Shown piece after piece: positions 1-9,080 of a stretch of 64,000 nucleotides of DNA (the first letter of the stretch is position 1; each line of letters opens with the position of its first letter). A program made the translations under genes and the position numbers. The DNA is from Dechloromonas sp. (lineage in GTDB: Bacteria; Pseudomonadota; Gammaproteobacteria; Burkholderiales; Rhodocyclaceae). Below the pieces are notes generated by a model, which made no database searches, was not told the origin of the DNA, and was given only the letters and a program-made list of their open reading frames with translations. Location of the stretch: contig JAQUAX010000001.1 in assembly GCA_028687035.1 (NCBI GenBank), forward strand, positions 62,001 through 126,000, given 5' to 3'.

Positions 1-1749
1 GACCGCCTGCTGGCGCCCGGCCAGCGCCGTGAAGGAGACGTCCTGGCCGGCCTCGGTGATGCCCTGGATCAGCCCGGTGTCCTGGACCGGGAAGAAGCCC
101 TTGGGAATCGCCGCGTAGAGGGCGACGGTCAGCGCCAGCGTGCCGATCGCAGCGCCCAGCGTCAGTCCCTGGTGCTGCAGCACCCAGCGCAGCGCGACGG
201 CGTAGCGGGCGATGGTCCGGTCGATCAGCGCCCCGGTGACGCGGAAGAAGCGCCCGTGCGCGTGTTCTGGCACCGGGTGGAGCAGGCGGGCGCACATCAT
301 CGGCGTCAGCGTCAGCGACACGACGGCCGAAATCAGGATGGCGACCGCCAGCGTGATCGCGAATTCGCGGAACAGCCGGCCGACCACGTCGCCCATGAAA
401 AGCAGCGGGATCAGCACGGCGATCAGCGAGAAGGTCAGCGAGACGATCGTGAAGCCGATCTGCGCCGATCCCTTCAGCGCGGCGTCGAGCGGGGAATCGC
501 CCGCCTCGATGTAGCGGGCGATGTTCTCGATCATCACGATCGCGTCGTCGACGACGAAGCCGGTCGCGATGGTCAGTGCCATCAATGTCAGGTTGTTGAT
601 CGAGAAGCCGGCCAGGTACATCACGCCGAAGGTGCCGACCAGCGACAGCGGGACGGCGACGCTGGGAATCACCGTGGCCGGGACGTTGCGCAGGAACACG
701 AAGATCACCATGACGACCAGCGCGACGGCGAACAGCAGTTCGACCTGCACGTCGTGCACCGATGCGCGGATGGTCGCAGTGCGGTCGGTCAGCAACTGCA
801 CCTCGACGTGTTCGGGCAGCGCGCCCTGCAGCTGCGGCAGCAGTTCCTTGATGCGGTCGACCGTCTCGATGACGTTAGCGCCGGGTTGGCGCTGGATGTT
901 CAGGATGATCGCCGGCTTGCGGTCGGCCCAGGCGGCCAGGCGCTTGTTCTCGGCGCCTTCGACCAGTTCGGCGACGTCGCCGAGGCGGACCGGCGCGCCG
1001 TTCTTCCACGCAATGATCAGGTCGCGGTACTCGGCGGCCGAGCGCAGCTGGCTGTTCGAATCCAGCGTCGAGGCACGCAGCGGACCGTCGAAGCTGCCTT
1101 TGGCCATGTTGACGTTGGCGTTGCCGATCGCCGTGCGCAGGTCCTCGAGGCTCATGCCCTGGGCGGCCAGCGCCTGCGGATTGGCCTGGATGCGGACGGC
1201 CGGGCGCTGGCCGCCGCCGATGCTGACCAGGCCGACGCCGGCGACGCGCGACAGCTTCTGGGCGAGCCGGGTATTCACCAGATCCTCGACCTGCGGCAGC
1301 GGCAGCGCGGTGGACGACACCGCGAGGGTCAAAACCGGCGCGTCGGCCGGATTGACCTTGTTGAACACCGGCGGCATCGGCAGGTCGTTGGGCAGGAAGG
1401 CGGCGGCCGCGTTGATCGCCGCCTGGACTTCCTGCTGCGCCGCGTCGAGGCCGAGGCCGAGCGAGAACTGCAGCGTGACCACCGAGGCGCCGGCCGAACT
1501 CGACGACGACATCTGGTTCAGCCCGGCGATCTGGCCGAGCTGGCGCTCGAGCGGCGCGGTGATCGACGAGGCGACGACTTCCGGGCTGGCGCCCGGGTAC
1601 AGCGTCGAGATCCGGATCGTCGGGTATTCCACTTCAGGCAGTGCCGAAACCGGCAGCAAGCGGTAGCCGACCAGCCCGGCGAGCAGGATCGCCACCATCA
1701 GCAGCGAGGTGGCGACCGGACGCAGGATGTAGAAGCGCGACGGATTCAT
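1..1749 (-). CDS. mdtB: RND multidrug efflux permease, MdtB type (C-terminus outside window)
   Basis: Inner-membrane, proton-driven permease of a tripartite RND drug exporter. The 583 visible residues begin with a short cytoplasmic leader and first helix ([20 protein letters not shown]) typical of MdtB/MuxB. The periplasmic porter follows, with [15 protein letters not shown] and APLERQ. Membrane helices resume at about residue 335, and the proton-relay pair Asp401-Asp402 lies in [14 protein letters not shown]. Family members have about 1030-1040 residues, so roughly 450 lie beyond the left edge. The ATG is two bases after the mdtA stop, implying translational coupling to its adaptor. The closest named family is MdtB; the exact substrate cannot be read from sequence. 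Confidence 0.93.
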   Translation of the reverse strand, partial: MNPSRFYILRPVATSLLMVAILLAGLVGYRLLPVSALPEVEYPTIRISTLYPGASPEVVASSITAPLERQLGQIAGLNQMSSSSSAGASVVTLQFSLGLGLDAAQQEVQAAINAAAAFLPNDLPMPPVFNKVNPADAPVLTLAVSSTALPLPQVEDLVNTRLAQKLSRVAGVGLVSIGGGQRPAVRIQANPQALAAQGMSLEDLRTAIGNANVNMAKGSFDGPLRASTLDSNSQLRSAAEYRDLIIAWKNGAPVRLGDVAELVEGAENKRLAAWADRKPAIILNIQRQPGANVIETVDRIKELLPQLQGALPEHVEVQLLTDRTATIRASVHDVQVELLFAVALVVMVIFVFLRNVPATVIPSVAVPLSLVGTFGVMYLAGFSINNLTLMALTIATGFVVDDAIVMIENIARYIEAGDSPLDAALKGSAQIGFTIVSLTFSLIAVLIPLLFMGDVVGRLFREFAITLAVAILISAVVSLTLTPMMCARLLHPVPEHAHGRFFRVTGALIDRTIARYAVALRWVLQHQGLTLGAAIGTLALTVALYAAIPKGFFPVQDTGLIQGITEAGQDVSFTALAGRQQAV

Positions 1750-1751
1750 CG

Positions 1752-3095
1752 TCAGCCCCGCTCGGCGCGCGGCTGGCGCCGGGCCGCGCAGCGGGCGGCG
1801 GCGGCCGGGTCGGCTGCGACGGCGTCGGGGCTGCAGCGGCGGCCGGCGGCCGGGCGGCCCTCGGCCGGGGCGGATTCGCCGGCCAGCGAGCGCCCGTCGA
1901 GGCTCAGCACCTCAACCCGGCTGCCCGGGCGCAGGCGGTCGGTGCCGTCGAGGACGACGCGTTCGCCGGCCTGCAGGCCGTCCTCGACGGCGACCAGTTC
2001 GCCGTTCGACGGACCGAGGCGGATGGGGCGCGGCGACACCGTCTGGTTTTCCGGGTCGATCACATGGACGAAGCTGCCCTGTGCGTTGCGCTGGACCGCG
2101 GCCGACGCGAGCAGCAGGCTGTCGCGGCGCTGTTCGACCCGGAGCCGAATATTGACGAACTGGTTGGGGAACAGCTGTTCGTCGCGGTTGGGGAATTCGG
2201 CCTTCAGCTTCACGGTGCCGGTCGTGACGTCGATCTGGTTGTCGATGCTGAGCAGCCGGCCGCGGGTCAGCCGGGTGCGGCCGTCGCGGTCCCAGGCCTC
2301 GACTTCGAGAGCGTCACCGCGCTGCAGGCGCTGCACGACCGGACCCAGGCTGTCGGCCGGGATCGCGAACACCGCGTGGATCGGCTGCGTCTGCGTGATG
2401 ACGACGATGCCGCCGGCGTCGGTGCTCCGCACGCCGTTGCCGACATCGACCTGGCGCAGCCCGAGGCGCCCGGCCGCGGGCGCGGTGATCCGGGTGAAGC
2501 CGAGCTGCAGGCGGGCGTTGTCGACCTGGGCCTGGTCGGCCTCGACGACGCCGCGGTATTGCCGGACCAGCGCTTCCTGGGTGTCGACCTGCTGTTTGGC
2601 GATCGAATCCTTGGTCAGCAGGCCACGGTAGCGTTCGAGGTCGACACGGGCGGCGGCGAGCAGGGCCTCGTCGCGGGTCAGCTGGCCGGTCGCCTGCTCG
2701 AGCTGGATGCGGAAGGGGCGCGGATCGATTTCGGCGAGCAGGTCGCCGGCCCGGACCTGCTGGCCCTCGCGGAAGTGGATGCGGACCAGCTGGCCGTCGA
2801 CGCGCGGCCGGACGGTCGCCGTGTTGGAGGCGGTCACCGTGCCGAGGGCGCCGACCGTGATGTCGAGATCGCCGTTCCGGGCTTCGGTCGCCTTGACCGG
2901 CTGCGGCCGGCCGCCCTGGCGATCGCCGCTCCGCCCGCCGGGACCGGCCGGGGCCGCCTCCGGTGCGCCGGCCGTCGTTTCGCCGCTGCGCCCGTAGTGC
3001 ACCGCGGCGCCGCCGGCACCGACGGCCAGCACGGCGCCGATCAGCACGGCCAGCCGGGCGCGGCGGTTGAGGTTCAGTTTGTCCTTGATGCCCAT
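1752..3095 (-). CDS. mdtA: RND efflux periplasmic adaptor (membrane fusion protein), MdtA type
   Basis: Periplasmic adaptor linking the RND permease to an outer-membrane channel. The 447-residue protein has an N-terminal signal-anchor (about residues 13-33), a Gly/Pro-rich linker, a lipoyl-like half-motif ([20 protein letters not shown]) around residues 97-118, an alpha-helical hairpin, the second lipoyl half ([18 protein letters not shown]) and a beta-barrel domain ([21 protein letters not shown]). The last 45 or so residues are low-complexity Ala/Arg-rich and longer than usual. GGAAG-like Shine-Dalgarno sequence GGAAG precedes the ATG by about 9 bases. The gene follows tonB-exbBDD in the same direction after a 76-base gap that contains a strong hairpin. 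Confidence 0.93.
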   Translation of the reverse strand: MGIKDKLNLNRRARLAVLIGAVLAVGAGGAAVHYGRSGETTAGAPEAAPAGPGGRSGDRQGGRPQPVKATEARNGDLDITVGALGTVTASNTATVRPRVDGQLVRIHFREGQQVRAGDLLAEIDPRPFRIQLEQATGQLTRDEALLAAARVDLERYRGLLTKDSIAKQQVDTQEALVRQYRGVVEADQAQVDNARLQLGFTRITAPAAGRLGLRQVDVGNGVRSTDAGGIVVITQTQPIHAVFAIPADSLGPVVQRLQRGDALEVEAWDRDGRTRLTRGRLLSIDNQIDVTTGTVKLKAEFPNRDEQLFPNQFVNIRLRVEQRRDSLLLASAAVQRNAQGSFVHVIDPENQTVSPRPIRLGPSNGELVAVEDGLQAGERVVLDGTDRLRPGSRVEVLSLDGRSLAGESAPAEGRPAAGRRCSPDAVAADPAAAARCAARRQPRAERG

Positions 3096-3124
3096 GAATC
3101 TGCTTCCGGAATGCTTTGACGAAC

Positions 3125-3161
3125 GCCGGGCCGGCCGGGAGATATCCCGCGCCGGCCCGGC
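3125..3161 (-). terminator. Strong hairpin between exbD and mdtA
   Basis: Eleven-base perfect inverted repeat (3125-3135 with 3151-3161) enclosing a second 5-base stem around a GATA loop, giving about 16 base pairs. No T-run follows in the minus direction, so it may be an mRNA-processing or attenuation element separating exb from mdt expression rather than a classical terminator. Confidence 0.35.
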
Positions 3162-3171
3162 GATGAAACGC

Positions 3172-3600
3172 TCAGAGGAACTGCTCGGCGCCGACCAGAC
3201 CGACCTTGGTCAGGCCCAGCCGCTGGACCGAGGACATCACGCCGGCGACGTGGCGGTACGGCACCTTGCGGTCGGGGCGGATGTGCAGCTCCGGCTGGAC
3301 CGCCTGGCGGGCGGCCGCGGCCAGCCGCGCCTCGAGGCTGCCGGCGTCGGCCAGCGCCTCGCCGTTCCACAGCACCTGGCCGCCGGCGTCGATGTGGATC
3401 TTGACGATCTCGGGCGGGGTGGCGGGCGGCGGCGGATTGCCGACCGGCATGTTGAGATTCACCGAATGGAGCTGGATCGGGATCGTGATGATCAGCATGA
3501 TCAGCAGCACCAGCATCACGTCGATCAGCGGCGTGGTGTTGATTTCCGCCATGACTTCCGGATCGCCGGAGGCGCCGCTTGCGGCTGGGGTCATTGCCAT
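3172..3600 (-). CDS. exbD: ExbD/TolR family biopolymer transport protein (second copy)
   Basis: Component of the TonB energising complex. The 142-residue protein has a short cytoplasmic N-terminus, one membrane helix at about residues 24-44 with the proton-pathway Asp in INTTPLIDVMLVLLI, and a periplasmic C-terminal domain. The start was placed at the ATG preceded by AAGGAGATAGAACAC; a longer reading runs back into the upstream exbD and is low-complexity. Two exbD genes in tandem are common in proteobacterial TonB clusters, where they may form hetero-oligomers. Only 22 bases separate it from the first exbD. Confidence 0.93.
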   Translation of the reverse strand: MAMTPAASGASGDPEVMAEINTTPLIDVMLVLLIMLIITIPIQLHSVNLNMPVGNPPPPATPPEIVKIHIDAGGQVLWNGEALADAGSLEARLAAAARQAVQPELHIRPDRKVPYRHVAGVMSSVQRLGLTKVGLVGAEQFL

Positions 3601-3622
3601 GTGTTCTATCTCCTTGGACGGC

Positions 3623-4048
3623 TTACTGGCGCGGCGGCGGCTCGGTGATGAAGCCGAGCTTGACGATGCCGGCCCGCTGCCCGGCCAGCACGACCTTGCC
3701 GACGTATTCGTACGGCGCCGCACTGTCGCCGCGGATCTGCACTTCCGGCTGCGGGTCGAGCACGGCGATCTTCTTCAGTTCGCCGACCAGGGTTTCCTGG
3801 TCGGGAATCGCGCGCTCGTTCCAGTACACCTTCCCGTCGCGGGCGACCGCGAGGTTGATGTTTTCCGGCTTGGTGACGCGGGCCTGGCTGCGTTCCTTGG
3901 GCAGGTCGACCGGCACGGTCTGGGTGACGACCGGGATGGTGATCAGGAAGATGATCAGCAGCACCAGCATCACATCGACCAGCGGGGTAGTGTTGATGGC
4001 GGACAGGACTTCGTCCTCGTCGTCCGCCGTTCCGACGTGCATTCCCAT
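3623..4048 (-). CDS. exbD: ExbD/TolR family biopolymer transport protein (first copy)
   Basis: Single-pass ExbD subunit of 141 residues that couples the proton-motive force to TonB. The membrane segment (INTTPLVDVMLVLLIIFLIT, about residues 18-37) contains the conserved Asp25. The periplasmic domain carries the usual VYWNERAIPDQETL and RGDSAAPYEYVGKV strands. It is clearly divergent from the second ExbD, particularly in the periplasmic half, so the copies are unlikely to be a recent duplication. It begins 10 bases after exbB and belongs to the same transcript. Confidence 0.94.
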   Translation of the reverse strand: MGMHVGTADDEDEVLSAINTTPLVDVMLVLLIIFLITIPVVTQTVPVDLPKERSQARVTKPENINLAVARDGKVYWNERAIPDQETLVGELKKIAVLDPQPEVQIRGDSAAPYEYVGKVVLAGQRAGIVKLGFITEPPPRQ

Positions 4049-4058
4049 GCTGCCGGCC

Positions 4059-4907
4059 TCAGACCGAGATGGCGCGGATCGCGTTCACCACCTTGGGCGA
4101 GCGCTCGTCGCGACGTTCGGCCGCGGCGCCGAGCAGCACCGCGTGGAGTTCGGCGCCGAAGCTGCGCACGTCCTCCAGCGCGGCCTTGTTGCGGCGGACC
4201 AGCCAGTTGTAGCCGAGCACGGCCGGCACGGCGACGGCCAGGCCGATCGCGGTCATGATCAGCGCCTCGCCGACCGGGCCGGCGACCTTGTCGATCGAGG
4301 CCTGGCCGGCGATGCCGATCGCGGTCAACGCGTGGTAGATGCCCCAGACCGTCCCGAACAGGCCGACGAAGGGTGCGGTCGAGCCGACCGTCGCGAGGAA
4401 GGCGAGGCCGTCCTGCAGCCGGCTCTGCACATTCTCGATCGAGCGGTGGATGGACATCTGGATCCAGTCGTTCAGGTCGATGTAACCGAGCAGGCCGCGG
4501 TGCTTGCCGGTCGCTTCCGAGCCGCTCTTCGCGATGTAGTGGTAGGCGCTGCGCTTGTCCAGCGACTCGATGGCCTGCTCGACGCCGCCGGCCGACCAGA
4601 AGGTCTCGTTGGCTTCCTTGCCCTGGCGGCTCAGCTTCCGCTGCTCGTGGAGTTTGGTGAAGATGATCAGCCAGCTGCCGAAGGACATGATCAGCAGGAT
4701 CGCCAGCGTTCCCTTGGCGACGAAATCGCCGCCCTGCCACAGCGCGTCGATGCCGTAGGGGTTGTCGACGACGGCGCTGGCCGGGGCGGACGGGGCGGCG
4801 GCCTGCGGTTCGGCGGTGGATTGGGCGTGGACGCTGGCGGCGGTCAGGCCGGCGACGGCGAAGACGAGGGTGGCGGCCAGCTGGCGGATGCGGTTGAGGT
4901 GGAACAT
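4059..4907 (-). CDS. exbB: ExbB/MotA-TolQ family proton channel protein
   Basis: Proton-channel subunit of the TonB-ExbB-ExbD motor in the inner membrane. The 282-residue protein has an N-terminal signal-like segment (residues about 9-27, cut near VHAQ) and an Ala/Pro-rich periplasmic stretch. Three membrane helices follow: LAILLIMSFGSWLIIFTK, GLAFLATVGSTAPFVGLFGTVWGIY and ALIMTAIGLAVAVPAVLGYN. The TAPFVGLFGTVWGI motif is diagnostic. The start is the ATG preceded by GGAGAAAAACCG; a longer in-frame extension lacks signal character. It lies between tonB (35-base gap) and exbD. Confidence 0.95.
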   Translation of the reverse strand: MFHLNRIRQLAATLVFAVAGLTAASVHAQSTAEPQAAAPSAPASAVVDNPYGIDALWQGGDFVAKGTLAILLIMSFGSWLIIFTKLHEQRKLSRQGKEANETFWSAGGVEQAIESLDKRSAYHYIAKSGSEATGKHRGLLGYIDLNDWIQMSIHRSIENVQSRLQDGLAFLATVGSTAPFVGLFGTVWGIYHALTAIGIAGQASIDKVAGPVGEALIMTAIGLAVAVPAVLGYNWLVRRNKAALEDVRSFGAELHAVLLGAAAERRDERSPKVVNAIRAISV

Positions 4908-4942
4908 CGGTTTTTCTCCGTGGAATCGAAAATGGGGCGGAC

Positions 4943-5587
4943 TCATTCGGTCCGGAAAACGAAGGGCACCCGGACGCGCACGTCGCGTCCCTGGCCCGTG
5001 CACTGGTAGCGGGAAACGGCGTTGATCGCCGGCTGGTTGAAGATCGTGTTGCTGGTCTGGACGATCGCGATGTCTTTGACCTCGCCGCTGGCGGCGACCG
5101 TGAATTCGGCGATCACCTGGCCGGAAAGCCCCATCCGGATGGCCTGCTTGGGCACGTCGACCGGCACCGAGCGGTGGTTGGGGCAGGCCACCGCGATGTT
5201 GACCTGCGCCGGGCGGGCGGGCGCTTCCGGCGCCGGCGGCGCGGGTGGCGCCGGAGGCGGCTCCGGGCGGCGCTCGCTGGTCGTCGTGATCGGCGGGGTC
5301 GGTGCCTGGACCTGCGTTTCGGTCGGCGGCACGTAGGCCGGAGGCGGCGGCGCGCTGCTTTTCTGGCGCAGCGGGACGAGCTTCGGCGGCGGGGGCGGCG
5401 GAGGCGGCTTGACTTCGGCGATCAGGGCGACGTCGAGCGGCGCCTTAAGCACCTCGACGACCTTGCGGCCCAGGCCGTTGGCCAGGGCGTAGACGAGAAG
5501 GACGTGGAAGACGACGACCGCCGCGAAGCCGGCGAGGTATCGGCGCGGGTCGCGTTGCTGTTCCGCGTAGCTGGGAGCGTGGTTCAT
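4943..5587 (-). CDS. tonB: TonB energy-transducing protein
   Basis: Transduces inner-membrane energy to TonB-dependent outer-membrane receptors. The 214 residues comprise a cytoplasmic leader, one membrane helix (about residues 17-40, YLAGFAAVVVFHVLLVYALA), a periplasmic proline-rich rod with an eight-proline run, and a C-terminal TonB domain (about residues 135-214) with GLSGQVIAEFTV and the VRVPFVF terminal strand. ATG with weak AGAGAAA upstream. It is first in the run tonB-exbB-exbD-exbD-mdtA-mdtB. I could not find a convincing Fur box in its 5' region, so iron regulation is not supported by sequence here. Confidence 0.93.
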   Translation of the reverse strand: MNHAPSYAEQQRDPRRYLAGFAAVVVFHVLLVYALANGLGRKVVEVLKAPLDVALIAEVKPPPPPPPPKLVPLRQKSSAPPPPAYVPPTETQVQAPTPPITTTSERRPEPPPAPPAPPAPEAPARPAQVNIAVACPNHRSVPVDVPKQAIRMGLSGQVIAEFTVAASGEVKDIAIVQTSNTIFNQPAINAVSRYQCTGQGRDVRVRVPFVFRTE

Positions 5588-5949
5588 GGGTGGCGTTTCT
5601 CTGGATTGCCTGGGCGGTGCCCGATGCGGCGGGATGCAGCAGAAGCTGTGCCGGAATGGCTGAAGCAAGGAAGATTTGTTGCTAAGACACTGAAACGGAA
5701 AGAGTTTTTTCTTCGGTCGGCGGCGCTGCCGGCAACGATGCGGCGCCGCTGACGCCTCCCGGCTGCTGCGCCTGCAGCAGTTGTGCGTGGCGGGCTGCTG
5801 CAACGGCAACAGCCTGCCTCCGGGCCGGAAAATGGATATAGGAAATCCGTCTTTGTTGGCCGGGCGGGCGGGCCTTAACCTGCGTCTGCGCTCCGGCCGG
5901 AGCCGGCGCGACAGCCGATCCATTCCAACCGACATCGAGGAACCACAGC
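5588..5949. other. Intergenic region between divergent tonB and molbindin genes
   Basis: A 362-base gap holding the promoters of two divergent genes. It contains an AT-richer patch near 5670-5710 and several GC-rich imperfect inverted repeats near 5720-5815. I see no convincing Fur box, ModE box, riboswitch or coding sequence in it. Confidence 0.5.
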
Positions 5950-6165
5950 ATGCCCATCCAGCTGATCAACGCCCGCAACCAGTTCAAGGGAACCGTCAAG
6001 GACATCGTCCTCGGTCCCGTCGTTTCCGAAGTCGAGGTCGATACGCCGTTCGGCGTCGTCACCTCGGTGATCACTACCCGGTCGGTCAAGGACCTCGACC
6101 TGAAGATCGGCACCGAGGTGCTCGCGCTGGTCAAGTCGACCGAGGTGTCGATCGCCAAGCTGTAG
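5950..6165 (+). CDS. Molbindin: small molybdate-binding TOBE-domain protein
   Basis: A stand-alone TOBE/Mop domain of 71 residues, the normal length for molbindins, which bind molybdate or tungstate oxyanions in the cytoplasm as oligomers. The family signature is clear: a start like SARNQFKGTV (here NARNQFKGTVKDI), then GPVVSEVEVDT, VVTSVITTRSVKDL and TEVLALVKSTEVSIAK. GAGG lies about 12 bases before the ATG. It precedes a sigma-54 activator gene by 171 bases. Roles in molybdenum storage or homeostasis are known for the family; the partner enzyme is not in this window. Confidence 0.92.
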   Translation: MPIQLINARNQFKGTVKDIVLGPVVSEVEVDTPFGVVTSVITTRSVKDLDLKIGTEVLALVKSTEVSIAKL

Positions 6166-6336
6166 GGCCAAAGGCCGACGCCGGATCGCAGCCGCGGACA
6201 GTCATGCGGCGGACCGGAGCCAAGGGGGAAGAGGAGCAAGCGAGGGTTCTCTCCGGCGCAGGCCGGAGCGGAGCCGGGCATCCTTCATCGAGAGGCGCGG
6301 CGGGCCGCAAGGCCTGACCGCTATCGGGTAGCAAAC

Positions 6337-7464
<1,128 letters not shown>

Positions 7465-7467
7465 GGC

Positions 7468-7761
7468 TCAGGGGCAGTAAATGCCCCTGAGCCTCTCGAC
7501 GATGTCGATCAGGCGCCGGTCGGCGATTGCGTAGTAGATGCGGCTGCCGTCGCGCCGGGTTTTCAGCAGCTTGCGCCCGGCCAGCTGGGCGAGATGCTGC
7601 GAGACGTTCGGCTGGGTGGTGCCCAGGCGTTCGCAGATTTCGCCGACACTGCGCTCCCCGTCACCGAGCAGGCAGACGGCGGCCAGGCGCAGCGGGTGGG
7701 CGATCGCCTTCAGGTGGTCGGCGGTCAGCGCGATCTGCGCTTCGCTCCAGGGACGGGTCAT
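7468..7761 (-). CDS. ArsR-family regulator with SqrR/BigR-type cysteine pair
   Basis: A 97-residue winged-helix repressor. The recognition helix region reads TTQPNVSQHLAQLAGRKLL and the wing RRDGSRIYYAI. Cys30 in HPLRLAAVC aligns with the alpha-2 cysteine of SqrR/BigR/YgaV, and Cys96 in the terminal IYCP aligns with their alpha-5 cysteine; those two form the tetrasulfide or disulfide switch in persulfide-sensing members. A third cysteine, Cys43, is additional. No CxC metal site typical of ArsR arsenic sensors is present. It is last in a same-strand series beginning with fccA, which favours sulfide or persulfide sensing; the ligand remains inference. Confidence 0.9.
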   Translation of the reverse strand: MTRPWSEAQIALTADHLKAIAHPLRLAAVCLLGDGERSVGEICERLGTTQPNVSQHLAQLAGRKLLKTRRDGSRIYYAIADRRLIDIVERLRGIYCP

Positions 7762-7839
7762 GGCGGGGATGCGGCCGGCGGGCGGCCGGGGTGTCGGGAC
7801 GGAAAGACGCGCAGTCTAGGGAGCGCCCGGGAAAAGCGG

Positions 7840-7868
7840 AAATAATGAATATTTCGTTGTTTATACGG
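7840..7868 (-). promoter_or_regulatory. AT-rich candidate promoter/operator before the arsR gene
   Basis: Within GC-rich surroundings this short island is strongly AT-rich and contains an imperfect inverted repeat (ATAATGAA against TTGTTTAT). It overlaps the 3' end of the hydrolase gene and lies 80-105 bases before arsR. ArsR/BigR operators are usually AT-rich dyads, so autoregulation is plausible. Confidence 0.3.
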
Positions 7869-8391
7869 AAAAGTTCTGGCCGCCCGCCTGCAGGCGGCGG
7901 AACAGCTGCAGTCCGTCCGCCCAGGGGCCGTGTCCGGAATCGACGTTGATGTGTCCGGCGGGCCCGATATCGAGAAAGTCGGCGCCCCATTGCGCGGCCC
8001 AGCGGCCGGCGGAGGCCAGGCTGACCCAGGGATCGTTGCTGCTGGCGACGACCAGGCTGGGGAAGGGCAGGCGTTCCTCGAGCAGGGCCTCGGGTTCGCC
8101 GAAGCGCGCCGGATCGGCCGGGGCGACCAGCAGGGCGCCGCGAATCCGGCCCGGTCGGGTGCAGCCGGCGGTGACCGAGGCCAGGCAGCCGAAGCTGTGA
8201 GCGACGATCCACACCGGGCCGGCCGCCGCATCGATGCCGTCGCGGACCTGGGCGGCCCAGTCGGACAGGCAGGTCCGTTCCCAGTCGGCCTGCTCGATCC
8301 GCCGCGCGTCCGGCAGGCGCTGTTCCAGCCAGGTCTGCCAGTGGGTCGGACCGCTGTTGCGCAGTCCCGGAACGATCAGTGTGCTTGCCAT
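7861..8391 (-). CDS. RBBP9/YdeN-family alpha/beta hydrolase
   Basis: Small serine hydrolase of 176 residues, the usual length for the RBBP9/YdeN family. The N-terminal strand and oxyanion region read LIVPGLRNSGPTHWQTWLE. The nucleophile is in AHSFGCLA (Ser about residue 67), the acid in VVASSNDPWVS and the catalytic His in GPAGHINVDSGHG, so the triad is complete. No signal peptide is visible, so it is cytoplasmic. The substrate of bacterial members is generally unknown. It lies 78 bases after the membrane-protein gene and 99 bases before arsR on the same strand, so it may share their regulation. Confidence 0.9.
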   Translation of the reverse strand: MASTLIVPGLRNSGPTHWQTWLEQRLPDARRIEQADWERTCLSDWAAQVRDGIDAAAGPVWIVAHSFGCLASVTAGCTRPGRIRGALLVAPADPARFGEPEALLEERLPFPSLVVASSNDPWVSLASAGRWAAQWGADFLDIGPAGHINVDSGHGPWADGLQLFRRLQAGGQNFSV

Positions 8392-8469
8392 GGTGCCGAT
8401 TCTTCGTGGGGCGATGAGGGCATTGTGCGGTCGGCGGCCGGCAGAGCGAACGACCGAATGCTTATTTGC

Positions 8470-9027
8470 TTATTCCGCTTTCGGCGGCACGTAGCTCCAG
8501 CGCGGGATCACCAGCAGCGACGCGGCCGCACCGGCGGCCAGGGCAATCAGCACGGCGAGCAGCAGCGGGCGCGAGTTCAGGCGCTCGGGGTAGAGATGGA
8601 GCAGGCTGCCGATCCCGATCGCATTGGTGCCGGCAGCCAGCACCGCGGCCGCGTAGTCGTGGAAGCGCCGGACCTTGTTGACGCCGTTGGCCCAGCGCGG
8701 ATCGGTGTTGTAGCTCGGCAACTGGTGATGCGCGTTGCCGAGTTTTTCCAGCGAGGAAAGGAAGGAGCGCAGATTGGTGATCGCGCGCTCGGTCTTGTAA
8801 TTCAGGAAGGCGAGGCAGACGGCGGTCGCCGGGAAAGCGAAGGCCAGCCACTCGGCTGGCAGCTGCCGGCCGCTTTCCGACGGATGCAGCGCGAAGGCGG
8901 CCGCGATCAGGCTGGCGCTCAGCGTCACATACAGCGTCAGCGCCTGGTGGCGCTGGACGATGCGCGCATTGACCTCCTGGTAGGCGGCAATGAAACGGTA
9001 GTTGGCGTCGACGCCCTTGTCGCTCAT
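8470..9027 (-). CDS. Four-helix membrane protein of unknown function
   Basis: I do not recognise this 185-residue protein. It has two pairs of predicted membrane helices: LTLYVTLSASLIAAAFAL and WLAFAFPATAVCLAFLNY early, then a cytoplasmic loop with RSFLSSLEKLGNAHH, then AAAVLAAGTNAIGIGSLLHL and PLLLAVLIALAAGAAASLLVI. The N-terminal YRFIAAYQEVNARIVQRHQAL is amphipathic. The ATG at 9027 was chosen because the longer reading runs through the fccB region as a frame shadow. It follows fccB after 53 bases containing a GC hairpin, so it may be partly uncoupled from it. Confidence 0.85.
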   Translation of the reverse strand: MSDKGVDANYRFIAAYQEVNARIVQRHQALTLYVTLSASLIAAAFALHPSESGRQLPAEWLAFAFPATAVCLAFLNYKTERAITNLRSFLSSLEKLGNAHHQLPSYNTDPRWANGVNKVRRFHDYAAAVLAAGTNAIGIGSLLHLYPERLNSRPLLLAVLIALAAGAAASLLVIPRWSYVPPKAE

Positions 9028-9050
9028 GCGGGTTCCGGTAGCGGGAAAGG

Positions 9051-9071
9051 CCGGGACCGCGAAGGTCCCGG
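9051..9071 (-). terminator. GC hairpin downstream of fccB
   Basis: Perfect 8-base stem CCGGGACC/GGTCCCGG with a GCGAA loop lies 9 bases after the fccB stop. Only CTTTCC follows in the minus direction, so any termination would be weak or partial. Confidence 0.35.
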
Positions 9072-9080
9072 CGGGTTGGA

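Noticed and set aside
172..2631. 819-codon plus-strand frame over mdtA and mdtB
   Set aside because: Antisense shadow; the minus-strand products carry all RND and adaptor motifs.
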